Shown here: piece by piece, positions 46,561 through 54,134 of the stretch | Numbering within the stretch: the first letter of the stretch is position 1 | Layout of the letters: each line of letters opens with the position of its first letter | Assembly (NCBI RefSeq): GCF_007858185.1 | Contig: NZ_VFES01000014.1 | Location: forward strand, 124,001-188,000 | Length of the DNA: 64,000 nt | Reading direction: 5' to 3' | Source of the DNA: Pseudomonas grimontii | GTDB lineage: Bacteria; Pseudomonadota; Gammaproteobacteria; Pseudomonadales; Pseudomonadaceae | The notes under the pieces: model-generated | The model's database searches: none | The model's input: only the letters and a program-made list of their open reading frames with translations | Told to the model about the DNA's origin: nothing | Translations under genes and position numbers: made by a program

Positions 46561-46595
46561 AAGGCGACTGCGGCCCCATGGCCCAGTCGCCTTTT
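46561..46595 (+). terminator. Intrinsic terminator after the fumarase gene
   Basis: Stem aaggcgactg / cagtcgcctt with a 14-base loop and T5 tail. It lies in the apparent upstream part of the next gene's frame, which helps place that gene's start after 46600. Confidence 0.85.
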
Positions 46596-46646
46596 TCATG
46601 GCGCATGCTATGGTGCACTCCCCTTACTGTGCCTGCCCATCACTGT

Positions 46647-48413
46647 ATGATCGTGATCCCTCGTCCCCTGCGCCTGACCTTCTATTCCCTGCTGATCATC
46701 GCCGGTGCGTTGCTCGCCGCCGCCTTGGCCACGCGCCATGCCGAACGCCAGGCGTTGGTGGACGATGCCGCCCGCGCCAACCAGCAACTCGCGCTGTACG
46801 CCAATTCCCTGCACACCCTGATTGAACGCTACCGCGCCCTGCCCGCCGTGCTCGCGCTGGACTCGGAGATGATCAACGCGCTCAAAGGCCCGTTGGATGC
46901 CAGCACCCAGGACCTGCTCAATCGCAAGCTCGAACGCATCAACGGTGCGGCGCAGTCCTCCACCCTGGAGTTGATGGACCGCACCGGCCTCGCCGTGGCG
47001 GCCAGCAACTGGGCGTTGCCGAGCAGCTATGTCGGGCACAACTACGGGTTTCGGCCATATTTCAGCCAGACCAAGAGCCAGGGCACCGGGCGCTTTTACG
47101 CGGTAGGCGTGACCACCGGGATTCCGGGGTACTTCCTCTCCAGCGCGGTGCTGGATGAACACGAGCAGTTCCTTGGCGCCATGGTGGTGAAACTGGAATT
47201 CCCTGAGCTGGAGCGCGAATGGGCCCAGGGCAATGACCTGTTGCTGGTCAGCGATGCACGCGGCATCGTGTTTATCGCCAACCAACCGGGCTGGCGTTAT
47301 CGCAACCTGCGCGCGCTGTCCGCCAGTGACCTCGCCGAACTCAAGGCCACCCGCCAATACGACAAGAAACAACTGCAGCCGCTGGACACCCAAACGTTGC
47401 AACGCTTCGACGAAAACAGCCACCTGATGCGCGTCAACGGCCCCGATGGCAACGCCAATTACATCTGGGAGTCCCTCCCGCTGAAGGCCGAGGGCTGGAC
47501 CCTGCACCTGCTGCGCAAACCCCAGTTCGCCTTTGAAGACCAACGCAACGCCGGCCTCGCCGCCGCCGGCTCCTGGCTGGCGCTGGTGTTCCTGGTGCTG
47601 TTCCTCAGCCAACGCTGGCGCCTGGCCCGTTTGCGCCAGCGCAGCCGCGAAGAACTCGAACAGCTTGTCGAAGAGCGCACCCAGGCCCTGCGCACCGCCC
47701 AGGATGGCTTGGTGCAATCGGCCAAGCTGGCGGCGCTGGGGCAGATGTCCGCCGCCCTCGCCCATGAGATCAACCAGCCCCTGACCGCCCAGCGCATGCA
47801 GTTGGCGACCCTGCGATTGCTGCTGGACCACGGCCGGGTGGACGACGCCTACAAGGCCCTGACCCCGCTGGACGATATGCTCACACGCATGGCAGCGCTC
47901 ACCGGCCACCTCAAGACCTTTGCGCGCAAGAGCCCCAGCGGCCTGCGCGAACGCCTGGACCTGGCCACCGTGGTCGACCAATCCCTGCACCTGCTCGACG
48001 CACGCCTGCGTGATGAAGCCATCGGCACCGTGCTGGACCTGACCCGCCCCGCCTGGGTACGTGGCGATGCGATCCGCCTCGAACAGGTGCTGATCAACCT
48101 GCTGCGCAACGCCCTCGACGCCATGGCCGACAAACCACGCAAGCGCCTGGAAATCCGCCTGCACGCCGATCAGCAACTGTGGCAACTCACGGTCAGCGAC
48201 AGCGGCGGCGGGATTGCCGAAGAGCACCTCAACAGCGTGTTCGACCCGTTCTTCACCACCAAGCCGGTGGGCGACGGGCTCGGCTTGGGGCTGGCGGTTT
48301 CCTACGCTATCGTGCACGAATTGGGCGGGCGCCTGATCGCCAGTAACCGTGGCGACGGCGCGGTATTTACCCTGACCTTGCCTATCGCGCTGGAGACACC
48401 CGACTTATGTTGA
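46647..48413 (+). CDS. MifS/DctB-like C5/C4-dicarboxylate sensor histidine kinase
   Basis: 588 residues from ATG 46647 (MIVIPRPLRLTFYSLLIIAG); upstream ATGs lie within or before the fumarase terminator. A first membrane helix (about 10-32), a periplasmic dCache-type sensor (NWALPSSYVGHNYGFRPYFS), and a second helix (about 305-325) come first. A coiled coil, HisKA with ALAHEINQPLTAQRM (His373) and HATPase_c with GLGLGLAVSYAIVHELGG follow. It overlaps the response regulator by seven bases. The length and the linked permease fit MifS, which with MifR controls alpha-ketoglutarate uptake in P. aeruginosa (recalled); DctB for C4-dicarboxylates is the alternative. Confidence 0.9.
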   Translation: MIVIPRPLRLTFYSLLIIAGALLAAALATRHAERQALVDDAARANQQLALYANSLHTLIERYRALPAVLALDSEMINALKGPLDASTQDLLNRKLERINGAAQSSTLELMDRTGLAVAASNWALPSSYVGHNYGFRPYFSQTKSQGTGRFYAVGVTTGIPGYFLSSAVLDEHEQFLGAMVVKLEFPELEREWAQGNDLLLVSDARGIVFIANQPGWRYRNLRALSASDLAELKATRQYDKKQLQPLDTQTLQRFDENSHLMRVNGPDGNANYIWESLPLKAEGWTLHLLRKPQFAFEDQRNAGLAAAGSWLALVFLVLFLSQRWRLARLRQRSREELEQLVEERTQALRTAQDGLVQSAKLAALGQMSAALAHEINQPLTAQRMQLATLRLLLDHGRVDDAYKALTPLDDMLTRMAALTGHLKTFARKSPSGLRERLDLATVVDQSLHLLDARLRDEAIGTVLDLTRPAWVRGDAIRLEQVLINLLRNALDAMADKPRKRLEIRLHADQQLWQLTVSDSGGGIAEEHLNSVFDPFFTTKPVGDGLGLGLAVSYAIVHELGGRLIASNRGDGAVFTLTLPIALETPDLC

Positions 48414-49741
48414 ACGCGGTGATTGTGGTCGATGACGAAGCCAGCATTCGTACGGCCGTCGAGCAATGGTTGAGCTTGTCGGGGTTCGAGGTGCAGCTGT
48501 TCAGCCGCGCCGAAGCCTGCCTGGCACAACTGCCCAAGGACTTTCCCGGAGTGATCCTGAGCGACGTGCGCATGCCCGGGCTCAGCGGCCTGGAGCTGCT
48601 GGCCGAAGTGCAGCGCCGTGACGCCGACCTGCCCGTCATCCTGCTGACCGGACATGGCGATGTACCGATGGCCGTCGAAGCCATGCGCGACGGTGCCTAC
48701 GACTTCCTCGAAAAACCCTTCAGCCCCGATGCCCTGCTCAACAGCCTGCGCCGCGCGCTGGACAAGCGCAGGCTGATCCTCGAAAACCGCCGCCTGCACC
48801 AACAAGCCGATCATCGAGCGCAGTTGGAGTCGAGCCTGCTCGGCGTCTCCCGTGGCTTGCAGAACCTGCGCCGGCAGGTACTCGACCTGGCGACCTTGCC
48901 GGTCAACGTCCTGATTCGTGGCGAGACCGGCAGCGGCAAGGAGCTGGTCGCCCGTTGCCTGCATGATTTCGGCCCCCGCGCGAAAAAGCAGTTTGTGGCG
49001 CTCAATTGCGCGGCGATCCCCGAGCAACTGTTCGAGGCCGAACTGTTCGGCCACGAAAGCGGCGCCTTCACCGGCGCCCAGGGCAAGCGTATCGGCAAAC
49101 TGGAGTACGCCCATGGCGGCACGCTGTTCCTCGATGAAATCGAAAGCATGCCCCTGGCCCAGCAAGTGAAGCTGTTGCGGGTGTTGCAGGACCAGAAGCT
49201 GGAACGCTTGGGCTCCAATCAAAGCATTCATGTGGATTTACGCATCATTGCCGCCACCAAGCCGGACCTGCTGGAAGAAGCCCGCGCCGGGCGCTTTCGC
49301 GAAGACCTGGCCTATCGACTGAACGTCGCACAACTGCGCCTGCCGCCTCTGCGCGAGCGCCGCGAAGACATCCCGCTGCTGTTCGACCACTTTGCCCAAA
49401 GCGCCGCCGAGCGCCTGGGCCGCTGCGTGGAACCGCTGAGCGGTGCGCAGTTGGGGCGCCTGCTCAGCCATGACTGGCCGGGCAACGTGCGCGAGTTGGC
49501 CAATGTCGCCGAACGCCAGGTGTTGGGCCTTGGCGAGCCGGAGCCGGAAGGTATCGAAGCCGGGCAATCGTTGGCCGCGCAGCAGGAGGCGTTCGAAGCG
49601 CATTGCCTGAAGGCCGCATTGACCCGGCATAAAGGCGACATCAAGGCGGTGCTGGCGGAGTTGCAGCTGCCACGGCGCACCTTTAACGAAAAGATGCAGC
49701 GCCATGGGTTGGCCAGGGACATGTTCCTCAAAGACGAATAA
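48407..49741 (+). CDS. MifR/DctD-like sigma-54 enhancer-binding response regulator
   Basis: 444-residue NtrC-family activator. Receiver domain with DDEASIR and the phospho-acceptor Asp53 (LSDVRMPG); AAA+ domain with GETGSGKELVARC, the sigma-54-contacting GAFTGA loop, TLFLDEIESMP and DWPGNVRELANVAERQVLG. The C-terminal Fis-type helix-turn-helix is ALTRHKGDIKAVLAELQLPR. It therefore needs RpoN. The next gene has a sigma-54 promoter and two palindromes positioned for this protein. Confidence 0.95.
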   Translation: MLNAVIVVDDEASIRTAVEQWLSLSGFEVQLFSRAEACLAQLPKDFPGVILSDVRMPGLSGLELLAEVQRRDADLPVILLTGHGDVPMAVEAMRDGAYDFLEKPFSPDALLNSLRRALDKRRLILENRRLHQQADHRAQLESSLLGVSRGLQNLRRQVLDLATLPVNVLIRGETGSGKELVARCLHDFGPRAKKQFVALNCAAIPEQLFEAELFGHESGAFTGAQGKRIGKLEYAHGGTLFLDEIESMPLAQQVKLLRVLQDQKLERLGSNQSIHVDLRIIAATKPDLLEEARAGRFREDLAYRLNVAQLRLPPLRERREDIPLLFDHFAQSAAERLGRCVEPLSGAQLGRLLSHDWPGNVRELANVAERQVLGLGEPEPEGIEAGQSLAAQQEAFEAHCLKAALTRHKGDIKAVLAELQLPRRTFNEKMQRHGLARDMFLKDE

Positions 49742-49754
49742 GCGGATTTCCGCT
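49741..49754. promoter_or_regulatory. Palindromic enhancer site 1 (likely bound by the upstream response regulator)
   Basis: agcggatttccgct has perfect 6-bp arms around a tt centre. It starts at the last base of the response-regulator stop codon and is centred about 97 bp upstream of the -12 element of the permease promoter. Confidence 0.65.
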
Positions 49755-49773
49755 CATCACCCTCAAAAACGTC

Positions 49774-49787
49774 AGCGAATTTCCGCT
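49774..49787. promoter_or_regulatory. Palindromic enhancer site 2
   Basis: agcgaatttccgct, the same palindrome as the first site with one arm mismatch. The centres are 33 bp apart, about three helical turns, placing both on one DNA face. Confidence 0.65.
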
Positions 49788-49830
49788 CAAAAAAAACCCC
49801 AAACCCTTCTGGGCCGGGCCTTCATCTATC

Positions 49831-49846
49831 TGGCACAGCTCGTGCT
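49831..49846 (+). promoter_or_regulatory. Sigma-54 promoter of the permease gene
   Basis: tggcaca-gctc-gtgct matches TGGCACG-N4-TTGCW at all but two defined positions, with correct GG-GC spacing. The predicted start is near 49858, about 52 nt before the permease ATG. Confidence 0.8.
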
Positions 49847-49909
49847 ATAGCCCCAGCCAGGCTGCGCTCGCGCCGCTCCATAAAAACAACTAGATGAAGG
49901 ATCCTTTTA

Positions 49910-51229
49910 ATGGATAACTCCAACACCTTGCCTCTGGGGTCGGCGGCCGCGCCGGCTAAAGAACGCACCACCACCAGCCGGATCAAATCGATCTTCAGCG
50001 GATCCGTCGGCAACATGGTCGAGTGGTACGACTGGTACGTCTACGCCGCTTTCTCGCTGTACTTCGCCAAAGCCTTCTTCCCGAAAGGCGACACCACCGC
50101 CCAATTGCTCAACACCGCCGCGATCTTCGCCGTGGGCTTCCTGATGCGCCCGATCGGCGGCTGGCTGATGGGCCTGTACGCCGACCGTGCGGGTCGTAAA
50201 GCGGCACTGATGGCTTCGGTCCTGTTGATGTGCTTCGGCTCATTGATCATCGCCCTGAGCCCCGGTTACGAAACCATCGGCGTCGGCGCGCCGATCCTGC
50301 TGGTGTTCGCCCGCTTGCTGCAAGGCTTGTCGGTGGGTGGCGAATACGGCACCTCGGCCACCTACCTGAGTGAAATGGCGACCAAGGAGCGTCGCGGCTT
50401 CTTCTCCAGCTTCCAGTACGTGACCCTGATCTCCGGCCAGCTCATCGCCCTGGCGGTACTGATCGTGCTGCAACAAGTGCTCACCACCGAGCAACTGTAC
50501 GACTGGGGCTGGCGTATCCCGTTTGCCATCGGTGCCCTGTGCGCAGTGGTCGCGCTATACCTGCGTCGCGGCATGGAAGAAACCGAGTCGTTTACCAAGA
50601 AGGAAAAAGCCAAGGAAAGCGCCATGCGCACCTTGATGCGCCACCCCAAGGAACTGATGACCGTGGTCGGCCTGACCATGGGCGGCACCCTGGCCTTCTA
50701 CACCTACACCACCTACATGCAGAAGTACCTGGTGAACACCGTCGGCATGAGCATTTCCGACTCCACCACCATCTCGGCGGCAACGCTGTTTCTGTTCATG
50801 TGCCTGCAACCGATCGTCGGTGGGCTGTCGGACAAAGTCGGCCGTCGGCCGATCCTGATCGCCTTCGGCATCCTCGGCACCCTGTTCACCGTGCCGATCC
50901 TCACCACCCTGCACACCATCCAGACCTGGTGGGGCGCGTTCTTCCTGATCATGGCGGCGCTGATCATCGTCAGCGGCTACACGTCGATCAACGCAGTGGT
51001 CAAAGCTGAACTGTTCCCGACCGAAATCCGCGCCCTGGGCGTAGGCCTGCCGTATGCATTGACCGTGTCGATCTTCGGTGGCACCGCTGAATACATCGCG
51101 CTGTGGTTCAAGAGCATCGGCATGGAAACCGGTTACTACTGGTACGTGACCGCGTGCATCGCGGTGTCACTCGTGGTCTATGTGACCATGAAGGACACAC
51201 GCAAGCATTCGCGGATTACCACCGACTAA
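49910..51229 (+). CDS. kgtP: Alpha-ketoglutarate / dicarboxylate MFS permease
   Basis: 439-residue MHS-family member of the major facilitator superfamily with 12 predicted helices. Visible are SVGNMVEWYDWYVYAAFSLY in helix 1, GWLMGLYADRAGRKAALMAS (the loop 2-3 signature), GEYGTSATYLSEMATKERRG and VGGLSDKVGRRPILIAFG. These match KgtP-type alpha-ketoglutarate:proton symporters; the linked MifS/MifR-like regulators support C5-dicarboxylate uptake. The ATG has aagga upstream. The gene sits behind its own sigma-54 promoter, and a REP pair starts two bases after the stop. Confidence 0.88.
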   Translation: MDNSNTLPLGSAAAPAKERTTTSRIKSIFSGSVGNMVEWYDWYVYAAFSLYFAKAFFPKGDTTAQLLNTAAIFAVGFLMRPIGGWLMGLYADRAGRKAALMASVLLMCFGSLIIALSPGYETIGVGAPILLVFARLLQGLSVGGEYGTSATYLSEMATKERRGFFSSFQYVTLISGQLIALAVLIVLQQVLTTEQLYDWGWRIPFAIGALCAVVALYLRRGMEETESFTKKEKAKESAMRTLMRHPKELMTVVGLTMGGTLAFYTYTTYMQKYLVNTVGMSISDSTTISAATLFLFMCLQPIVGGLSDKVGRRPILIAFGILGTLFTVPILTTLHTIQTWWGAFFLIMAALIIVSGYTSINAVVKAELFPTEIRALGVGLPYALTVSIFGGTAEYIALWFKSIGMETGYYWYVTACIAVSLVVYVTMKDTRKHSRITTD

Positions 51230-51230
51230 A

Positions 51231-51323
51231 AATGTGAGAGGGGGCTTGCCCCCGATGGCGGTGTGTCAGCGACAAACCAGCTGACTGACACACTGCTATC
51301 GGGGGCAAGCCCCCTCCCACATT
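51231..51323. repeat. Paired REP element after the permease gene
   Basis: Left arm aatgtgagagggggcttgcc (one a-for-g change) and right arm ggggcaagccccctcccac enclose inner arms gatggcgg and ctatc. It lies immediately after the permease stop and may stabilise its mRNA 3' end. Confidence 0.88.
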
Positions 51324-51365
51324 GGTTATGATGTTTGCCCCAGAATTAAGAACAGAACCCCGGCC

Positions 51366-51998
51366 ATGTCTGACGCTATCCATTTCTACGAACCCGCCAA
51401 CGGCCACGGCCTGCCCCATGACCCCTTCAATGCCATCGTCGGACCACGGCCGATCGGCTGGATCTCGTCACACGACCACGAAGGCCGCCTGAACCTGGCG
51501 CCCTACAGTTTCTTCAATGCGTTCAACTACATTCCGCCGATCATTGGGTTTTCCAGCGTCGGGCGCAAAGACAGCCTGAACAACATCGAACAGACCGGCG
51601 AGTTTGTGTGGAACCTGGCCACCCGCCCGTTGGCCGAGCAGATGAACCAGAGTTGCGCGGCAGTCTCGCCGGATGTGAATGAATTCGAGTTGTCCGGCCT
51701 GACGCCGGTGGCGTCGAAAATCGTCGGCGTACCACGGGTGGGCGAGAGTCCGGTGTCTTTCGAGTGCAAGGTGACGCAGATCATCCAGCTGCAGCGCGCC
51801 GACCAGCAGTTGGTGCCAAGCTGGCTGGTGCTGGGCGAGGTGGTCGCGGTGCACATTGCCAAGTGGTTGCTCAAGGATGGGGTGTACGACACCGCCGCCG
51901 CCAAGCCGATCTTGCGTGGCGGTGGCCCGGCGGATTACTTCCAGCTGGGACCGGAGGCGTTGTTCAAGATGTACCGCCCAGGCGCCAGCAAACCCTGA
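51366..51998 (+). CDS. Flavin reductase-like (FMN-binding split barrel) protein
   Basis: 210 residues. FMN-binding split-barrel fold with IVGPRPIGWISSHDHEGRLN, LAPYSFFNAFNYIPPIIGFS and KDSLNNIEQTGEFVWNLATR, typical of the flavin-reductase-like family DIM6/NTAB. These proteins bind FMN and may supply reduced flavin, but no monooxygenase partner is adjacent. The genes on both sides are separated from it by REP pairs, so it probably has its own transcript. Confidence 0.9.
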   Translation: MSDAIHFYEPANGHGLPHDPFNAIVGPRPIGWISSHDHEGRLNLAPYSFFNAFNYIPPIIGFSSVGRKDSLNNIEQTGEFVWNLATRPLAEQMNQSCAAVSPDVNEFELSGLTPVASKIVGVPRVGESPVSFECKVTQIIQLQRADQQLVPSWLVLGEVVAVHIAKWLLKDGVYDTAAAKPILRGGGPADYFQLGPEALFKMYRPGASKP

Positions 51999-52014
51999 CT
52001 GAAATACACCAAAA

Positions 52015-52107
52015 AAGTGGGAGGGGGCTTGCCCCCGATGGCAATGGCACATCCAACATCGTTGTTGACTGACACACTGCTATCGGGAGCAAGCCCCCTC
52101 CCACATT
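52015..52107. repeat. Paired REP element after the flavin-reductase-like gene
   Basis: Left arm gtgggagggggcttgccccc and right arm gggagcaagccccctcccac enclose about 45 bp. It lies between the plus-strand reductase gene and the minus-strand small gene that ends at 52124. Confidence 0.9.
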
Positions 52108-52123
52108 AGATGGTCGGCGTTGT

Positions 52124-52369
52124 TCAGCAGGCGGCGCTCGCCCAGGTCAGCTGACCCTCTTCATCCACGCCGATCAACCGCTCAAGCTGCACGGTGGCTG
52201 CATCATCGGCATCGGAGGCCGTCTTGAACGTCTGTCCATCCAGGATCTTGTGAAACTGCGGTGCGCCCATGCCATCCAGTGCCTTGACGGCGACGGCGGC
52301 GCTGTAGCCCCCTTCACCCGGTACTACGGCGGATACGGCTTCGTGGTGGGCAAATTGTTTACGTGCCAT
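52124..52369 (-). CDS. Small conserved-looking protein of unknown function (81 aa)
   Basis: 81 residues from ATG 52369 (MARKQFAHHEAVSAVVPGEG), ending in WASAAC. It is soluble, with an N-terminal basic stretch and an acidic C-terminal half (SDADDAATVQLERLIGVDEE). I recognise no domain. It lies 42 bp after the monooxygenase-fold gene and on the same strand, so they may share a transcript. The start is uncertain: six codons upstream there is another ATG at 52387. Confidence 0.7.
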   Translation of the reverse strand: MARKQFAHHEAVSAVVPGEGGYSAAVAVKALDGMGAPQFHKILDGQTFKTASDADDAATVQLERLIGVDEEGQLTWASAAC

Positions 52370-52411
52370 GTTGCAGGTCCTGGCCAATGGAAAAGTTGGC
52401 CATTCTAACCA

Positions 52412-52753
52412 TTAACCGGCCAGTTGCAGGTACTCGCCGTAGGCATTCGCGGCGGTTGCGTCGGTGAAGGTCTGGAAGTCCATGCTGCGCACGACCATGT
52501 CGTTCAACAGCTCGGTAAAGATCATCAGGGCCGGAGAGTTGAAGTAGGCGCTCATCGCCTGCTCGCTGCTCCAGAAACCCGAGATCAACCAGACATCGGG
52601 ATCGACCTGGGAATGCTGCAACGAGAATTGCAGGCAACCCTGAGCCTGACGGCCCGGTTCGATCAAACTGCTCAAGCGTGCACCCAGTTCGGTGCTGCAC
52701 CCGATGCGGGCGCGGATAAAGGCCATATGGCTCGCGGGAATGGGGGTGGACAT
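52412..52753 (-). CDS. Antibiotic biosynthesis monooxygenase (ABM)-fold protein
   Basis: 113 residues from ATG 52753 (MSTPIPASHMAFIRARIGCS). The dimeric alpha/beta-barrel ABM signature is recognisable: TELGARLSSLIEPGRQAQGC, LQFSLQHSQVDPDVWLISGF and SEQAMSAYFNSPALMIFTEL. Such proteins often carry no cofactor. A divergent AraC-type regulator gene starts 327 bp away, with inverted repeats between them, suggesting it is the regulator's target. The frame is open upstream to 52819 without support. Confidence 0.85.
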   Translation of the reverse strand: MSTPIPASHMAFIRARIGCSTELGARLSSLIEPGRQAQGCLQFSLQHSQVDPDVWLISGFWSSEQAMSAYFNSPALMIFTELLNDMVVRSMDFQTFTDATAANAYGEYLQLAG

Positions 52754-53080
52754 GTTCGACTCTCCCGTTGAGAAGTGATGCTCGGCAAGCACTGTGAGGG
52801 CGTGTTGCCACAGGATCAAAGATAACGGCGCGGGTGCGGGCGCGGTTAGTCAATTCCTGCAGGCTTATTGCACAATCCTGCGAGAAGCGCAGACAGGACG
52901 TTTGCCCCGCCGGTTTATTCCACAGGCCAACGCCTTGTTTCAGGGAGATGACAGCCCCGACGCTTGCCTGATTCACGCGGTGTCGCAGGATCAGGCAAGG
53001 ATTGTGCAGAATCGACCTAACACTGTTTGAAAAGCCGCCGCTAAGCTGAGCCCATCAAAAAAGCATGCAGAGGACGCCTT
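52754..53080. other. Divergent regulatory region between the ABM-fold and AraC-type genes
   Basis: 327 bp. It contains gcacaatcctgcg (52870-52882). Its inverse is split in two parts downstream, cgcaggat (52984-52991) and aggattgtgc (52998-53007). No other feature is seen. Confidence 0.6.
52870..53007. promoter_or_regulatory. Inverted repeat pair, possible AraC-regulator sites
   Basis: gcacaatcct (52870-52879) and its exact inverse aggattgtgc (52998-53007) are 118 bp apart, one near each divergent promoter. This suits a regulator binding both sides, possibly with DNA looping. Confidence 0.5.
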
Positions 53081-54010
53081 ATGCCGTCGCCCGAACATCA
53101 GTCCATGCCCCTCGATGCCGAGACGGAAAAACAGCGCGCCGAACTGGCGAGCATCGTGCGTCGTCATACTTGGGAAGACGGCTCCTATGGCACGGCGATT
53201 ACGTCACTGTTCCTGAACCGCCATAACACACCGCGTGACTTCATGCCGGTGCTGGTGGAGCCGGCATTGTGCATCCTCGCCAACGGCAGTAAGGAAGTGC
53301 GCCTGGCCGACGAAATCTTTGCCTACGACCCACTCAATTACCTGGTGTTCTCGGTGGCGATGCCGGTGGCCGGGCGGATCATCGATGCCACGCCGGAAGA
53401 TCCGAACCTGTCAGTGCGCATCAATATCGACCCGGCGCAGCTCACGGCCTTGATCGCCGAGGCGGGCCCCATGGGCGTGCCAACGCGCCCGACATCGCGC
53501 GGGATGTATGTGGACCGCATCGACCCCCAGTTGCTCGACGCAGTACTGCGCCTGGCACGCTTACTGGATACGCCCAAAGACATCGCCATGCTGGCGCCGC
53601 TGATCAATCGTGAAATTCTCTACCGCTTGCTGCGCGGGCCGCAGGGTTATCGCCTGTACGAAATTGCCGTGGCCAACAGCCAGAGCCATCGCGTCAGCCA
53701 GGCGATCAAGTGGCTTAATGGCAACTACGAACAACCGCTGCGCATCGATGACCTGGCCAAGGAAGTGAACCTCAGCGTCTCGACCCTGCACCACCGTTTC
53801 AAGGCGATTACGGCCATGAGCCCGCTGCAGTACCAGAAGCAGTTGCGTTTGCAGGAGGCACGTCGGCTGATGATTGCCGAAGGGCTGGAAGCGTCGGCGG
53901 CGGGGTATCGGGTGGGGTATGAAAGCCCGTCGCAGTTCAGCCGGGAGTACAGCCGGTTGTTTGGGGCACCACCGCTGAGGGATTTGGCCAGACTGCGCCA
54001 AAGCGTCTGA
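53081..54010 (+). CDS. AraC-family transcriptional regulator
   Basis: 309 residues. An AraC_N-type cupin/effector domain (about 25-190; NTPRDFMPVLVEPALCILAN and VFSVAMPVAGRIIDATPEDP) is followed by two helix-turn-helix motifs (about 210-300; LAKEVNLSVSTLHHRFKAIT and AAGYRVGYESPSQFSREYSR). The N-terminal domain type is often associated with alcohol- or ketone-responsive regulators. It is divergent from the ABM-fold gene and probably activates it. A REP pair follows its stop. Confidence 0.92.
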   Translation: MPSPEHQSMPLDAETEKQRAELASIVRRHTWEDGSYGTAITSLFLNRHNTPRDFMPVLVEPALCILANGSKEVRLADEIFAYDPLNYLVFSVAMPVAGRIIDATPEDPNLSVRINIDPAQLTALIAEAGPMGVPTRPTSRGMYVDRIDPQLLDAVLRLARLLDTPKDIAMLAPLINREILYRLLRGPQGYRLYEIAVANSQSHRVSQAIKWLNGNYEQPLRIDDLAKEVNLSVSTLHHRFKAITAMSPLQYQKQLRLQEARRLMIAEGLEASAAGYRVGYESPSQFSREYSRLFGAPPLRDLARLRQSV

Positions 54011-54025
54011 CCCAATGAAGATCAA

Positions 54026-54118
54026 TATGTGGGAGGGGGCTTGCTCCCGATGGCAGAGTATCAGTCAGTTTATCTGTCGCTGACCCACCGCCATCGGGGG
54101 CAAGCCCCCTCCCACATT
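54026..54118. repeat. Paired REP element between the AraC-type gene and gltS
   Basis: Left arm tatgtgggagggggcttgc and right arm gcaagccccctcccacatt, with inner arms gatggcag and gccatc. It separates two convergent genes. Confidence 0.9.
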
Positions 54119-54134
54119 TGCCCAATGGTATTTT

